A DNA stretch of 64,000 bases from UBA9926 sp038131595 (GCA_038131595.1 JAYPPR010000006.1:1-64000); one strand, 5' to 3'. Shown: positions 9,202 to 19,124, counted from the first letter of the stretch. Program-made: numbers and translations. The notes: generated from the sequence alone by a model not told the origin.

Positions 9202-9581
9202 CACCCCAGTTTCTCAACGCCTAGAAGCCAATGAGAAGAAAAATTGCTTGGGGCGATTTCTAGCGTTGCTCCGATGGCTTCTCACCGCCTTGTTGTGGGT
9301 CAATTTTGGACTCATCGAGGCATAGTTCGAGCAACTTTGCTGGTAGTCGAAGGCGCGGACTGATAAACCGATAGTAGTTAATTGGCGTCCTCGAACGCCT
9401 TGGTAAGCTTTTTCAATCGATGAATCGGCGTGAACCCGGCGTTGCCTTGGCGCAACCAGGCCTCACTGGTCAAATTTGTTCGGCACTCGCTCGAATACAG
9501 TTGCCTTTAGGTTGTCCTCCTGATGGGACGAAGAGGGCGGCAATCGACTGGGCTAGACCTAACGCGTGGCGCTAGCTAGAG
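9202..9581. other. Intergenic region with a possible decayed reading frame
   Basis: No intact gene is seen. On the minus strand a reading frame ends at TAA 9378-9380 with the codon-like sequence EAWLRQGNAGFTPIHRLKKL and the tail TKAFEDAN, but it is closed by a stop about 45 codons upstream and has no start signal. It could be the remnant of a protein C-terminus or chance. Nothing else is recognised here. Confidence 0.3.
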
Positions 9582-9815
9582 CTACAGCACCAGGTTAACG
9601 ACAAGGATGAGGGTCGCTACGAACGCAATCGTAAAGAGAAGGCCCGCGAGTATGAAAGGCAGCGGGCTGTTGGTTCTAAAATCTCGCTCTCTGCCCGCTT
9701 TCGTTTGAACGCCAATGGCAGCCGCCATGACGCTCAAAACAAGCTGAAACAAACTGGGTGGACCGCCTTCAGAGTGCTCATTTGAATTTTCGTGGTTGGT
9801 TTCTCTGTCCGACAT
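9582..9815 (-). CDS. DUF2970 small membrane protein
   Basis: 77-residue protein of the DUF2970 family. The diagnostic order is an N-terminal hydrophobic helix (LFQLVLSVMAAAIGVQ), the charged loop TKAGRERDF, and a long C-terminal transmembrane helix (PFILAGLLFTIAFVATLILV). The N-terminal 20 residues are polar and variable. Function is unknown in the family. It lies on the same strand as metH but 77 bases after the metH stop, so linkage is uncertain. Confidence 0.8.
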   Translation of the reverse strand: MSDRETNHENSNEHSEGGPPSLFQLVLSVMAAAIGVQTKAGRERDFRTNSPLPFILAGLLFTIAFVATLILVVNLVL

Positions 9816-9891
9816 CAGTCTGTCTCTCGCTCAGTATGGTAATGGTACCTGGGGAGTATCGAATGGATAAGCCCAGGTTCCCTCGAGTGAG

Positions 9892-12800
9892 TCAAGATAC
9901 CAAATTCGGCGACAGCCAGCGTCTTGCCTCTGCTTCCGGCCACCCCTTTCTCGCAGCGTAATCCTTGACTTGGCTGTCATCAATCTTCCCTAGCCCGAAG
10001 TAGGTCGCTTCTCGATGGGAGAAATAAAAACCACTGACAGAGGCCGCTGGGTGCATGGCGAAGTGCTCAGTCAATTCAACGCCGAGCGTTTCACTCGCAT
10101 CCAATAGCCTGAACAAGGTTCCCTTTTCCGTATGGTCGGGACAAGCGGGATAGCCTGGCGCAGGCCTTATGCCCTCATACCGTTCCTTAATCAGCTCCTC
10201 GTTCGAGAAGGCTTCGTCAGGCGCGTAACCCCAATAGTGTCGCCTGACTTGCTCATGAAGATACTCGGCACAAGCCTCAGCAAAACGGTCCGCAATGGCT
10301 TTAGTCAGGATGGAATTGTAGTCGTCGCCCTTGGCTTCATACTCGTTCGCCAGTTGTTCAAATGGTGCCCCTGCGGTGACGACGAACCCGCCGAGATAGT
10401 CCGTGCCCGCAGCAATCGGTGCAACCCAGTCACTCAGGCATAGGTTTGGATTGCCATTCGGCTTGTCTGTTTGCTGTCTGAGATGATGCAACGTACATCT
10501 CGTTTCAAGGGTTTCCGGGTGGTACAAGACAATATCGTCACCGTCGCTATTGGCGGGCCAAAAACCTAGGGTGGCCGAGGCATGAAACCTAGAATTGTCC
10601 TTTAAGGCTGTTATCAGTTGTTGTGCGTCTGAAAACAGTTCGCGTGCCGATTCACCAACTACTTCATCTTCGAGGATATTGGGAAATTTTCCTGCCAATT
10701 CCCAAGCAATAAAAAAGGGTGTCCAGTCAATATAAGGCTCTAGGTCAGCGAGCTCGATACGTGGAATCGTTTTCTCGCCCAAAAACGTTGGTTTCCTCGG
10801 GCTGAAATTTGACCAATCCAATACCGGACGATTCTGCCTGGCCTCATCGATATTGAGCAGGCGTTTTTTTGCGTTTCGGCCCGCATTTCTTTGTCTGACC
10901 AGCTCGTACTCGTCCCGAGTGTGCTGGCGAATGGACTGAGCATCACTGTCCGACAAGAGTTGGGTAGCGACGCCAACCGCCTTGGAAGCGTCTGTTACGT
11001 AAATGGTTGCTTCACTTTGATAAACAGGTTCGATTTTAACCGCGGTGTGCGCTTTAGACGTGGTGGCTCCACCGATGAGTAGTGGAATCGCGTAGCCCTG
11101 ACGTTCAAGCTCGCTCGCAACATGGACCATTTCATCAAGGGACGGTGTGATCAGACCGCTTAGCCCAATCATGTCTACATCGTGCGCTTGCGCAGCTTTC
11201 AGAATTTGGTCGGCTGGCACCATCACGCCGAGGTCAATAACGTCATAGTTGTTGCATTGAAGCACAACGCCAACGATGTTTTTTCCAATGTCGTGAACAT
11301 CGCCTTTCACTGTGGCCATTAAGATTTTGCCCTTCTTCCCAGCGGCTTCGTCTTGGTTCGCCTCAATGAAGGGGACCAGATGGGCAACCGCTTGTTTCAT
11401 CACCCGAGCACTCTTAACCACTTGGGGTAAGAACATTTTTCCTGCACCGAATAAGTCCCCGACCCGATTCATACCGTCCATAAGCGGACCTTCGATGACA
11501 TCTATGGGCCGCTCGGTATTTAGGCGCGCTTCTTCGGTGTCAGCGACAATGTGCTTATTGATGCCTTTAATAAGGGCGTGAGCCAACCTTTCCTCAACCG
11601 GTAATGCCCGCCAAGCATTGTCGGCTTCGACTGATTGCCCACCCCGACCTGAATATTGTTCGGCGATCTCGATGAGGGCCTCGGTCGCCTCGGGGTGTCG
11701 ATTGAAGATAACGTCTTCGATCCTGTCTTTGAGGTCGGTCGGTATGTTTTCGTAAATGGCAAGCTGACCAGCATTAACAATGCCCATCGTCAGTCCGGCG
11801 CGGATCGCGTGATAGAGGAAGACGGCGTGGATGGCCTCGCGAACCGCATTGTTGCCGCGGAAAGAAAAGGAAACATTGGATAGGCCGCCGGAGATCGAAG
11901 CGTGCGGTAAGTTAGCTTTAATGAACCGGCAGGCCTCGATAAAGTCAATGCCGTACTTGGCGTGCTCCTCAATCCCCGTGGCCACCGCAAAGATATTGGG
12001 GTCGAAGATGATGTCTTCTGGCGGAAAACCAGCAACCTCAGTCAGCAGTTTGTAGCTTCGAGTGCAGATTTCATTTTTTCTCGCGAGAGTATCTGCTTGG
12101 CCTTTCTCGTCGAAGGCCATCACAACGACGGCAGCCCCAAATTTCATGCAAATACGGGCTTGCTCAAGGAATTCTTCCTCACCAGCCTTGAGACTTATCG
12201 AGTTAACGATGCATTTGCCCTGCAAACATTTAAGCCCGGATTCGATAATGGTCCACTTGGACGAATCGATCATGACTGGGACTCGTGAAATGTCGGGCTC
12301 GCTCGCGATTAAATTCAAAAAGGTGATCATGGCCGCCTCAGAATCGAGCATCCCCTCGTCCATGTTGATGTCGATGATCTGGGCACCGTTATCGACTTGC
12401 TGTTGAGCAACCGCGAGCGCCTCCTGATACTGGCCATTCTGAATTAGTCGAGAAAACTTGGCGGACCCAGTCACATTGGTTCGCTCACCCACATTCACAA
12501 AGAGACTGTCCTCGGTAATGGTGAGCGCCTCCAGGCCTGAAAGTGACATGTTTACCTTGCGTTCGGGCGCTTTCCTTGGTGAATATGACTTGACCAGGTC
12601 GGCAAAAGCAGCGATGTGATCCGGGGTCGTCCCACAGCAGCCGCCGATCAGATTCACCATGCCTTCATCGAGATAGGCGGTGATTGCTTCACTCATCTCC
12701 TCGATGGTTTCGTCATACTCCCCAAATTCGTTAGGCAAGCCTCGATTAGGGTAGGCGCTGACATAGCAATCTGCTAGCCGGCTGATTTCATGGGTATAGC

Positions 12801-13569
12801 TATGCAATTCAGCGGCGCCGAGTGCGCAGTTGAAACCAATGGACATGGGTGATGCGTGTCGAACCGCGCTCCAGAATGCACCCACCGTTTGACCAGACAG
12901 CAGGCGACCACTTGCGTCTGTGATGGTGCCAGAAATCATGATGGGAATGCTCTGGCCTGCTTTCTCGAAGTAATTCAGCGCCGCGTAGATTGCGGCCTTT
13001 GCGTTCAACACATCGAAGATGGTTTCGATGAGTAGAACATCGCTTCCTCCCTTCACTAACCCGTCTATCGCCAGGGTGTAGTCGTCAACCAGATCGTCGA
13101 ATGAAACGTTTCTAAAGCCTGGGTCATTGACGTCGGGCGAAATGCTAGCTGATCGAGTGGTGGGGCCGAGCGCACCAGCTACGTAGCAAGTCCTACTCCT
13201 ATCGGCCTGCATTGCTTCCTGGACGGCGGATTGAGCCAGTCGAGCTGCCTCGAAGTTGAGGTCAAAAACGAGGTTTTCCGTGCCGTAATCTGCCTGGGAG
13301 ATCGCGTTCGCTGTGAAAGTGTTGGTTTCAATGATGTCTGCGCCAGCACTTAAGTAGCTCGCGTGGATGTCTCGGATAATGTGAGGCTGAGTTAGGGTTA
13401 GGATCTCATTATTGCCTTTGAGATCCATCGAGTGATCGCTAAATCGACTGCCTCGGAAATCCTCCTCAGTCAGTCGGTGTGCTTGGATAGCGGTGCCCAT
13501 TGCGCCATCCATTACCATGATGCGTTGATTCAATTGTTCGGTGATGGGTGGAGACGTTCGTTTGTCCAT
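9892..13569 (-). CDS. metH: Cobalamin-dependent methionine synthase
   Basis: Transfers the methyl group of 5-methyltetrahydrofolate to homocysteine through methylcobalamin. All four modules are present in about 1225 residues: homocysteine domain with zinc ligands in GFNCALGA and IGGCCGTTPDH; pterin domain starting VNVGERTNVTGS; cap and B12 domain with the axial-His motif DVHDIGKNIV (about residue 760); SAM-binding reactivation domain with RPAPGYPACPDH (about residue 1135). I start at ATG 13569 (MDKRTSPPITEQ) because it aligns with the E. coli N-terminus; an in-frame extension to 13659 looks non-coding. Divergent from nfuA. The organism must obtain or make cobalamin. Confidence 0.97.
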   Translation of the reverse strand: MDKRTSPPITEQLNQRIMVMDGAMGTAIQAHRLTEEDFRGSRFSDHSMDLKGNNEILTLTQPHIIRDIHASYLSAGADIIETNTFTANAISQADYGTENLVFDLNFEAARLAQSAVQEAMQADRSRTCYVAGALGPTTRSASISPDVNDPGFRNVSFDDLVDDYTLAIDGLVKGGSDVLLIETIFDVLNAKAAIYAALNYFEKAGQSIPIMISGTITDASGRLLSGQTVGAFWSAVRHASPMSIGFNCALGAAELHSYTHEISRLADCYVSAYPNRGLPNEFGEYDETIEEMSEAITAYLDEGMVNLIGGCCGTTPDHIAAFADLVKSYSPRKAPERKVNMSLSGLEALTITEDSLFVNVGERTNVTGSAKFSRLIQNGQYQEALAVAQQQVDNGAQIIDINMDEGMLDSEAAMITFLNLIASEPDISRVPVMIDSSKWTIIESGLKCLQGKCIVNSISLKAGEEEFLEQARICMKFGAAVVVMAFDEKGQADTLARKNEICTRSYKLLTEVAGFPPEDIIFDPNIFAVATGIEEHAKYGIDFIEACRFIKANLPHASISGGLSNVSFSFRGNNAVREAIHAVFLYHAIRAGLTMGIVNAGQLAIYENIPTDLKDRIEDVIFNRHPEATEALIEIAEQYSGRGGQSVEADNAWRALPVEERLAHALIKGINKHIVADTEEARLNTERPIDVIEGPLMDGMNRVGDLFGAGKMFLPQVVKSARVMKQAVAHLVPFIEANQDEAAGKKGKILMATVKGDVHDIGKNIVGVVLQCNNYDVIDLGVMVPADQILKAAQAHDVDMIGLSGLITPSLDEMVHVASELERQGYAIPLLIGGATTSKAHTAVKIEPVYQSEATIYVTDASKAVGVATQLLSDSDAQSIRQHTRDEYELVRQRNAGRNAKKRLLNIDEARQNRPVLDWSNFSPRKPTFLGEKTIPRIELADLEPYIDWTPFFIAWELAGKFPNILEDEVVGESARELFSDAQQLITALKDNSRFHASATLGFWPANSDGDDIVLYHPETLETRCTLHHLRQQTDKPNGNPNLCLSDWVAPIAAGTDYLGGFVVTAGAPFEQLANEYEAKGDDYNSILTKAIADRFAEACAEYLHEQVRRHYWGYAPDEAFSNEELIKERYEGIRPAPGYPACPDHTEKGTLFRLLDASETLGVELTEHFAMHPAASVSGFYFSHREATYFGLGKIDDSQVKDYAARKGWPEAEARRWLSPNLVS

Positions 13570-13686
13570 GGGATACCGGCGTAGCAAAATGAACATGCTA
13601 GCAAACGGCGGTAAACGAGCGTTTGAAGAACTTTTGCCCCCTGCGTGAATCCATCTCATGATAGAGGCCGGAGCGTCCTTGCAACG

Positions 13687-13716
13687 TTCGTCTCTAAACC
13701 GTATTCCTCGTATAAT
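13687..13716 (+). promoter_or_regulatory. Candidate sigma-70 promoter for nfuA
   Basis: A perfect TATAAT lies at 13711-13716 with a weak -35 candidate TTCGTC at 13687-13692 and an 18-base spacer, 32 bases upstream of the nfuA start. The -10 match is seen directly; its use is inferred. Confidence 0.45.
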
Positions 13717-13747
13717 TGGGCATCAAGGAAGCATCAGGTGGATCGAA

Positions 13748-14326
13748 ATGGTTGAGATTAAGGAAGGCGCGCAGCGGTATCTCCAGCAATTGCTCGAGAA
13801 GCAAGAGGATCAAGATATCGGGGTGCGTATCTTTATTACAGAACCAGGAACTCCTATGGCTGAGACCTGCCTCGCCTACTGTCGCCCCGGTGAGGAGCAG
13901 CCCACGGATATCCGTGTTGAGTACCCCGCCTTCGTCGCTTGGATCGATCAGGCGAGCGAGCGGTTTCTAGAAGATGCAGTGGTGGATTTTTCCGAAGACC
14001 GAATGGGTGGGCAGCTGACGATCAAGGCGCCCAATGCCAAGGTGCCCAGCGTAACTGAGGACAGCCCGATCGAAGAACGCATCAACTATGTCTTGCACAC
14101 CGAAGTTAATCCTTCCCTTGCCAGCCATGGTGGAATGGTCAGTCTTGTGGAGGTAGTCGATGAGAGCGTTGCGGTCTTGCAATTTGGCGGTGGATGCCAG
14201 GGTTGTGGCATGGTTGACCTCACGCTGAAGGAGGGGGTGGAGAAAACACTGTTGGATCAGTTGCCTCAACTAACGGCAGTCAAAGACGTCACCGATCACA
14301 GTGTTAAAGAGAACGCTTACTACTAA
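13748..14326 (+). CDS. nfuA: Fe-S cluster carrier protein NfuA
   Basis: 192-residue Fe-S biogenesis scaffold/carrier that delivers [4Fe-4S] clusters to target enzymes, especially under stress. The N-terminal degenerate A-type domain (residues 1-about 100, with VRIFITEPGTPMAETCLAYC) lacks the full ligand set, as in NfuA. The C-terminal Nfu domain carries the cluster-binding CxxC in GGGCQGCGMVDLTL (about residues 149-152). ATG 13748 is chosen over an upstream in-frame GTG/ATG at 13658 because MVEIKEGAQRYLQQL is the conserved family start. Convergent with the DAHP synthase gene. Confidence 0.93.
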   Translation: MVEIKEGAQRYLQQLLEKQEDQDIGVRIFITEPGTPMAETCLAYCRPGEEQPTDIRVEYPAFVAWIDQASERFLEDAVVDFSEDRMGGQLTIKAPNAKVPSVTEDSPIEERINYVLHTEVNPSLASHGGMVSLVEVVDESVAVLQFGGGCQGCGMVDLTLKEGVEKTLLDQLPQLTAVKDVTDHSVKENAYY

Positions 14327-14375
14327 CGTCTTCCGCCCACTTGAGGACGTTTGAAAGCCCCAAGTGGCTTGGTCG

Positions 14376-15458
14376 CTAGGCGGAGCGGTCTTTCCTTAAA
14401 TGTAGGGCTGAGGCTAATTGTTCGGATAGGGCGATAAGGGACGATTCGGTCGTTTCCCAATCGATGCATGCATCGGTGACTGACACCCCATATTCAAGCG
14501 CCGCCACATCCTTTGGAATTGACTGGTTGCCCCAGTTTAGATGGGACTCAATCATCAGGCCGATGATCGATTGGTTGCCATCAAGAATTTGCTCAGCCAC
14601 ATCATCGATCACGCGCGTTTGATTCGCTGGATCTTTGTTGGAATTTGCGTGAGAGCAGTCAATCATGATGCTTGGATGGATCCCCGCAGCCTCAAGCTGA
14701 GATTCGCAGTCACTCACGCTGTCCTTCTGGTAATTGGGTCCGTCGCTTCCCCCGCGTAGCACGACATGGGCGTGACGATTACCCCCAGTCTCGATAATCG
14801 ATACAAGGCCTTCCTGATTGATACCGAGGAAACGGTGCGGAGCCGAGACGGATTTGAGTGCGTTGATAGCGACATCAAGGCTGCCATCCGTGCCATTTTT
14901 AAAGCCGACTGCTGAGGAAAGCCCGCTTGCCATCTCGCGGTGGGTCTGCGATTCGGCCGTTCTTGCGCCGATCGCGCTCCAACTAATCAGATCCTGAAGG
15001 TATTGGGGTGACACAGGGTCAAGCGCTTCGGTTGCTGTCGGAATGCCCATCTCTGCGAGGGAAACCAGTAATGAACGACCTACTTGTAAGCCTTCCTCGA
15101 TACGGAAAGAGTCGTCGAGTCTCGGGTCATTAATCAACCCCTTCCATCCAACGGTGGTTCTGGGTTTTTCGAAATACACCCGCATGACCAAATAGAGTGA
15201 TTGTTCCACCTGGCTTGCCAGCTTCTTAAGACGCTCCGCATACTCCAGTGCAGCTCGCGTATCGTGAATCGAACAGGGTCCCACCACTACGAGTAATCGA
15301 GGATCTCTCCTAGACAGAATGGAGCGAATCGTTTGTCGTGACTCGATGATGGTCTGCTCCGCGCCTTCACTCAGGGGAAAGAGGGACTTGAGCGCAGCTG
15401 GTGTCACGAGTGGTTTTTCCTCGAGTACGTTGAGATCGTCAATGGGGGTCTCATTCAT
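14376..15458 (-). CDS. 3-deoxy-7-phosphoheptulonate (DAHP) synthase, class I
   Basis: First step of the shikimate pathway: phosphoenolpyruvate plus erythrose 4-phosphate to DAHP. The class I (AroF/G/H-type) signatures are plain: LVVVGPCSIHD, MRVYFEKPRTTVGWKG, the metal Cys/His in VVVGPCS and IDCSHANSNK, GARTAESQTHREMASG, and GLMIESHLNWGNQ. About 360 residues, the usual length. The ATG at 15458 is preferred over a TTG five codons upstream. Which amino acid feeds back on it (Phe, Tyr or Trp) cannot be read reliably, so no isozyme letter is given. Confidence 0.94.
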   Translation of the reverse strand: MNETPIDDLNVLEEKPLVTPAALKSLFPLSEGAEQTIIESRQTIRSILSRRDPRLLVVVGPCSIHDTRAALEYAERLKKLASQVEQSLYLVMRVYFEKPRTTVGWKGLINDPRLDDSFRIEEGLQVGRSLLVSLAEMGIPTATEALDPVSPQYLQDLISWSAIGARTAESQTHREMASGLSSAVGFKNGTDGSLDVAINALKSVSAPHRFLGINQEGLVSIIETGGNRHAHVVLRGGSDGPNYQKDSVSDCESQLEAAGIHPSIMIDCSHANSNKDPANQTRVIDDVAEQILDGNQSIIGLMIESHLNWGNQSIPKDVAALEYGVSVTDACIDWETTESSLIALSEQLASALHLRKDRSA

Positions 15459-15705
15459 CTTGTTGCTCGTCAATTGGAGTTAGAAGCGCGCTCGGCCATG
15501 ATCCTTGGTGTCATCCCTACTGGCGCGAGGGTCCTAAATAGTCGGTGTGATCGATATCAGCGGCCAAATAATTACGGGGTTTTGAGTCCACGTTGCGCAC
15601 CGACGGACCACGCCAGTTTTTGGGAGGGTGGTATGATATCGGGACGAAAGTGAAAAGCAAGAAGTCGCCCCTCCAAGCCGGTGACCTGTCAAAGGAGTGG
15701 ACATC

Positions 15706-16683
15706 ATGAATTCCCATCACGCGGCTGCCACGGTTTTACTTCTCACTACTCTAGGGCTGATCGCGGTTCCCACCACTAAGGGGGATGAACTCACTTACGA
15801 ATTTGAAGTCGAGAAAGCACCGCCACTTGGCAATAAGTCGCTTCAAGAGGTGAGTGGCGTGACTCGGAGCCACCTCTTTTCTGATACGTTTTGGGCGCAC
15901 AATGATAGCGGCGATAAGGCCAGATTGTTCGCGATAACGCGGGAAGGGGAGGTGATCTGTCCGCCTTTTCTAAGAACATGCCCATCTAGCGCGCAGGGGA
16001 TAAGCAGTGAGTGGGAAGGCCATACGATCGAAATCGCCATGAACTACGACTGGGAGGACATTGCTGTTCTAGACGGTCATCTATTGATCGCGGATACGGG
16101 AAATAATGGCAATGCCAGGCGTGACCTTGGAATCTACCGAGTGCCTGAATTCAATCCACGCGCCGTTGATAAAACCCGAGCGCTTGCCTTTTATCCGATT
16201 GCCTACCCAGAGCAATCGATGTTTCCAGCAAAGGAATGGGAGTTCGATGCGGAGGCGATCTTTGTCGCGGACGGGCAGGTCTATCTCGTGACTAAGCACA
16301 GAGCATCGGGTTCGATCTCAACGTTCAAGCCGGGCGCGAAACTGTACCGAGTTACTTTGGGTGCAACGGAGCGGGCTAATCTGGCTGAACTCATTGCTGT
16401 AAAGGATGATCTCGCGGTCGTTACAGCCGCAGACGTCAATCCTAGCGAGGAGCTGCTGGCGGTGCTGGGGTACCAATTCCTATGGCTATTTAGCCGGCCA
16501 GAGCTGGAGGGGGAGCACTGGTTTTCACGGCAGGTCGGCCGCTTAGACCTGCGCAAGTTTGAGATGGGTCAGGTGGAATCAGTGGCTTTTACTGACGATC
16601 AGGAGCTCATGATTATCAGTGAACCGGGCGCGCGATTCCTGGTGCGGTGGAAACGTCGCACATCTGAGCCTGAGTCAAAGTGA
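15706..16683 (+). CDS. Predicted secreted protein, beta-propeller-like, unknown function
   Basis: 325 residues with a Sec signal peptide (about residues 1-25, HAAATVLLLTTLGLIAV...). The mature part contains repeated strand motifs typical of propeller folds: EVSGVTRS, WAHNDSGDKARLFAI, WEDIAVLDGHLLIADTGNN, FDAEAIFVADGQVYLVTK, VESVAFTDDQELMIIS. This order (search for a source, then 'DIA...IADTGDN') resembles phytase-like/SdiA-regulated propeller proteins, but I cannot name a family with certainty. ATG 15706 is used because AAAGGAG ends eight bases upstream; the GTG at 15697 overlaps that site. It overlaps the TSUP gene by a few bases, so the two are co-transcribed. Confidence 0.7.
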   Translation: MNSHHAAATVLLLTTLGLIAVPTTKGDELTYEFEVEKAPPLGNKSLQEVSGVTRSHLFSDTFWAHNDSGDKARLFAITREGEVICPPFLRTCPSSAQGISSEWEGHTIEIAMNYDWEDIAVLDGHLLIADTGNNGNARRDLGIYRVPEFNPRAVDKTRALAFYPIAYPEQSMFPAKEWEFDAEAIFVADGQVYLVTKHRASGSISTFKPGAKLYRVTLGATERANLAELIAVKDDLAVVTAADVNPSEELLAVLGYQFLWLFSRPELEGEHWFSRQVGRLDLRKFEMGQVESVAFTDDQELMIISEPGARFLVRWKRRTSEPESK

Positions 16684-17429
16684 TGGAGGCGTGGCTGATT
16701 GCTCTGCTCATTGGCACAGGCGTCGTGAGCGGATTTATTAATACGCTAGCCGGTGGTGGCTCGATGCTAACGCTGCCGGTACTGATGATCACTGGTATGC
16801 CTGCTGACGTCGCCAATGGGACCAATCGGTTGGCTGTGCTCGCACAATCAGCCACTGGTGCCGTCGAGTTTGACCGGGCAGGGAGGCTTGATCGAGGGGC
16901 TTGGCTTAGCGTCCTCGGTCCTACCGTCCTGGGAGCCGCCATAGGTGCGCTTGCTGCTGCTTTTATGCCGGTAACGTTATTGAAGCCGGTACTGCTTAGC
17001 ACAATGATCGTCATCGCAGGATTAATGGTCGTTAATCCATCCTTTATGCAACCGCGTCCGGAGGAAACGCCGAATCAAGGTTGGGCAGGATTGGCAGCGC
17101 TCTTCGCAGCTGGTTTGTATGGGGGATTCATTCAGGCTGGCGTGGGCTTCATTTTGCTCGCCGCGTTATCGGGTGTGATGCAATACGATCTCGTTCGGGG
17201 CAACGCGCTGAAAACGTTGTGCACCGGTATCTTTAGTCTAGTCGCACTGGTCATCTTTGCATGGCAAGGCCAGGTGGCTTGGGTCGCAGGGCTGGTGCTA
17301 GCGATGGGGTCAGCGATTGGTGCTTTTATCAGCGTCAAAGTGTCCTTAAATCTTTCGGGCCGCGCGCTCAAGACCATTCTGTTTATAATGGTGTCCCTCA
17401 CGTGCTTGGCCGCTTTTTTGGAACCTTGA
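16683..17429 (+). CDS. TSUP-family (TauE/SafE) membrane transporter
   Basis: About 248 residues, polytopic, with the two-fold TSUP repeat: N-terminal GFINTLAGGGSMLTLPVL and, in the second half, AAGLYGGFIQAGVGFILLAAL. About seven to eight hydrophobic segments. Family members export or import sulfite, sulfoacetate or other organosulfonates and related anions; the substrate here is unknown. Its ATG overlaps the TGA of the secreted-protein gene (ATGA arrangement), and glnS starts three bases after its stop, so three unrelated-looking genes form a tight transcription unit. Confidence 0.85.
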   Translation: MEAWLIALLIGTGVVSGFINTLAGGGSMLTLPVLMITGMPADVANGTNRLAVLAQSATGAVEFDRAGRLDRGAWLSVLGPTVLGAAIGALAAAFMPVTLLKPVLLSTMIVIAGLMVVNPSFMQPRPEETPNQGWAGLAALFAAGLYGGFIQAGVGFILLAALSGVMQYDLVRGNALKTLCTGIFSLVALVIFAWQGQVAWVAGLVLAMGSAIGAFISVKVSLNLSGRALKTILFIMVSLTCLAAFLEP

Positions 17430-17432
17430 ACC

Positions 17433-19124
17433 ATGGTTGAACCAACCGAACCTCGCTATCCCTCGAATTTTATTAGCAACATCATGACTGCGGACGAAGC
17501 GTCGGGTAAACATGGTGGCCGAGTTAAAACGCGCTTTCCACCAGAGCCCAACGGGTATTTGCACATTGGTCACGCCAAAGCGATTTGTCTGAATTTCGGT
17601 CTTGCTGCTGAATTCGGTGGCTCAACGAATTTACGATTTGATGACACCAATCCTGAAAAAGAGGACGAGCACTTCATGACGGCGATGCGCCGCGACATCA
17701 ACTGGCTCGGTTTCGAGTGGGTGGAGGAGCACAACGCGTCCGATTATTTTGAAGCGCTGTATGACTACGCCGTGAAACTCATTGAGGCTGGAAAAGCCTA
17801 TGTGTGTTCGTTGTCGGCCGATGAAATACGGTCGTATCGAGGGACGTTGACCGAGCCAGGCACTGATAGCCCTTACCGGGATCGGTCTGTAGAGGAAAAC
17901 CTTGATCTCTTTCGACGTATGCGGGCGGGAGAGTTCGAAGATGGTGCTCATGTCTTAAGACTCAAAATAGACATGGCATCCGGCAACATGAACTTGCGTG
18001 ATCCTAGTATCTATCGTATCCGGCACGTGGCCCATCACCAAACCGGGGACGCGTGGTGTGTGTATCCCCTTTATGACTACACCCACTGTATTTCTGATGC
18101 CTTAGAGCAAATTACGCATTCTTTGTGCGATACAGGGTTTGAAGACCACCGACCACTTTATGATTGGGTGCTAGCTCAACTTGATGTTCCTGGCAATCCG
18201 CAACAGATTGAATTCTCTCGGCTGAACCTCCAGTACACCGTAACGAGCAAACGGAAGCTGAAACAGTTGATTGATGAGGGGTTTGTTAGTGGGTGGGATG
18301 ATCCAAGGATGCCCACGATTGCCGGCATGAGGCGGCGCGGATACAGCCCGAACGCATTAAGAGATTTCTGTCGCCGCATTGGGATCACCAAAAGCGACAA
18401 CAATGTTGAGCTCGCCCTGCTTGAAAGTTGTATTCGCGAGGATCTAGAACCGCGGGCGCCGAGAGCAATGGCGGTTTTAGACCCGCTAAAGCTGACCATT
18501 ACCAATTTTGATCCTGATGCTACCGAGCAACTGGAGGTCGCAAATCACCCTAAGGACCCAGCACTCGGAAAAAGGGTGGTGCCCCTCACACAGAGCGTTT
18601 ATATCGACCGATCAGACTTTCGGCTAGAAGCCAACCGAAAGTACAAGCGGCTCGTGCTCGGTCAGGAAGTCCGTCTGCGCGGCGCGTATGTGATCAAAGC
18701 AATGGATGTTCGTAAAAACGCGTCTGGAGAGATTGAGGAGGTTTTTTGCGAATACGACCCGAAGACACTGGGCGTCAATCCAGAAGGGAGAAAAGTGCGA
18801 GGAGTGATCCAGTGGGTGTCTGCGACTTTTAATGTCCCAGCAACGTTCAAGCGGTTTGAACCCCTTTTTACGGTGCCATTTCCCGACTCCGAAGATTCCG
18901 ACTACCGTGACCTTATTAATCCCAACTCAGAGCAGAAGTTTGTGGGGTTCGTAGAGCAAAGCGTTAGCGATAGACCTGATGATCAGCGTTATCAGTTTGA
19001 ACGAGAAGGGTACTTTATTCAGGATGAGGTTGACGGCAGCGCGGGTATGCCGGTGTTCAATGAGATTGTTGGTCTAAAGGATTCGGCCGACAAAATGCGA
19101 GCTAGTCAGGAAAGCCCAAACTGA
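17433..19124 (+). CDS. glnS: Glutaminyl-tRNA synthetase
   Basis: Class I aminoacyl-tRNA synthetase charging tRNA-Gln directly. 563 residues, close to the E. coli enzyme (554). The HIGH motif is in PNGYLHIGHAKAI (about residue 44) and the KMSKS equivalent is VTSKRKL (about residue 270). The GlxRS subclass signatures RFDDTNPEKEDE and DDPRMPTIAGMRRRG are intact, as is the C-terminal anticodon-binding beta-barrel region. Presence of GlnS indicates direct rather than amidotransferase-based Gln-tRNA formation. ATG 17433 follows the TSUP stop directly. Confidence 0.97.
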   Translation: MVEPTEPRYPSNFISNIMTADEASGKHGGRVKTRFPPEPNGYLHIGHAKAICLNFGLAAEFGGSTNLRFDDTNPEKEDEHFMTAMRRDINWLGFEWVEEHNASDYFEALYDYAVKLIEAGKAYVCSLSADEIRSYRGTLTEPGTDSPYRDRSVEENLDLFRRMRAGEFEDGAHVLRLKIDMASGNMNLRDPSIYRIRHVAHHQTGDAWCVYPLYDYTHCISDALEQITHSLCDTGFEDHRPLYDWVLAQLDVPGNPQQIEFSRLNLQYTVTSKRKLKQLIDEGFVSGWDDPRMPTIAGMRRRGYSPNALRDFCRRIGITKSDNNVELALLESCIREDLEPRAPRAMAVLDPLKLTITNFDPDATEQLEVANHPKDPALGKRVVPLTQSVYIDRSDFRLEANRKYKRLVLGQEVRLRGAYVIKAMDVRKNASGEIEEVFCEYDPKTLGVNPEGRKVRGVIQWVSATFNVPATFKRFEPLFTVPFPDSEDSDYRDLINPNSEQKFVGFVEQSVSDRPDDQRYQFEREGYFIQDEVDGSAGMPVFNEIVGLKDSADKMRASQESPN

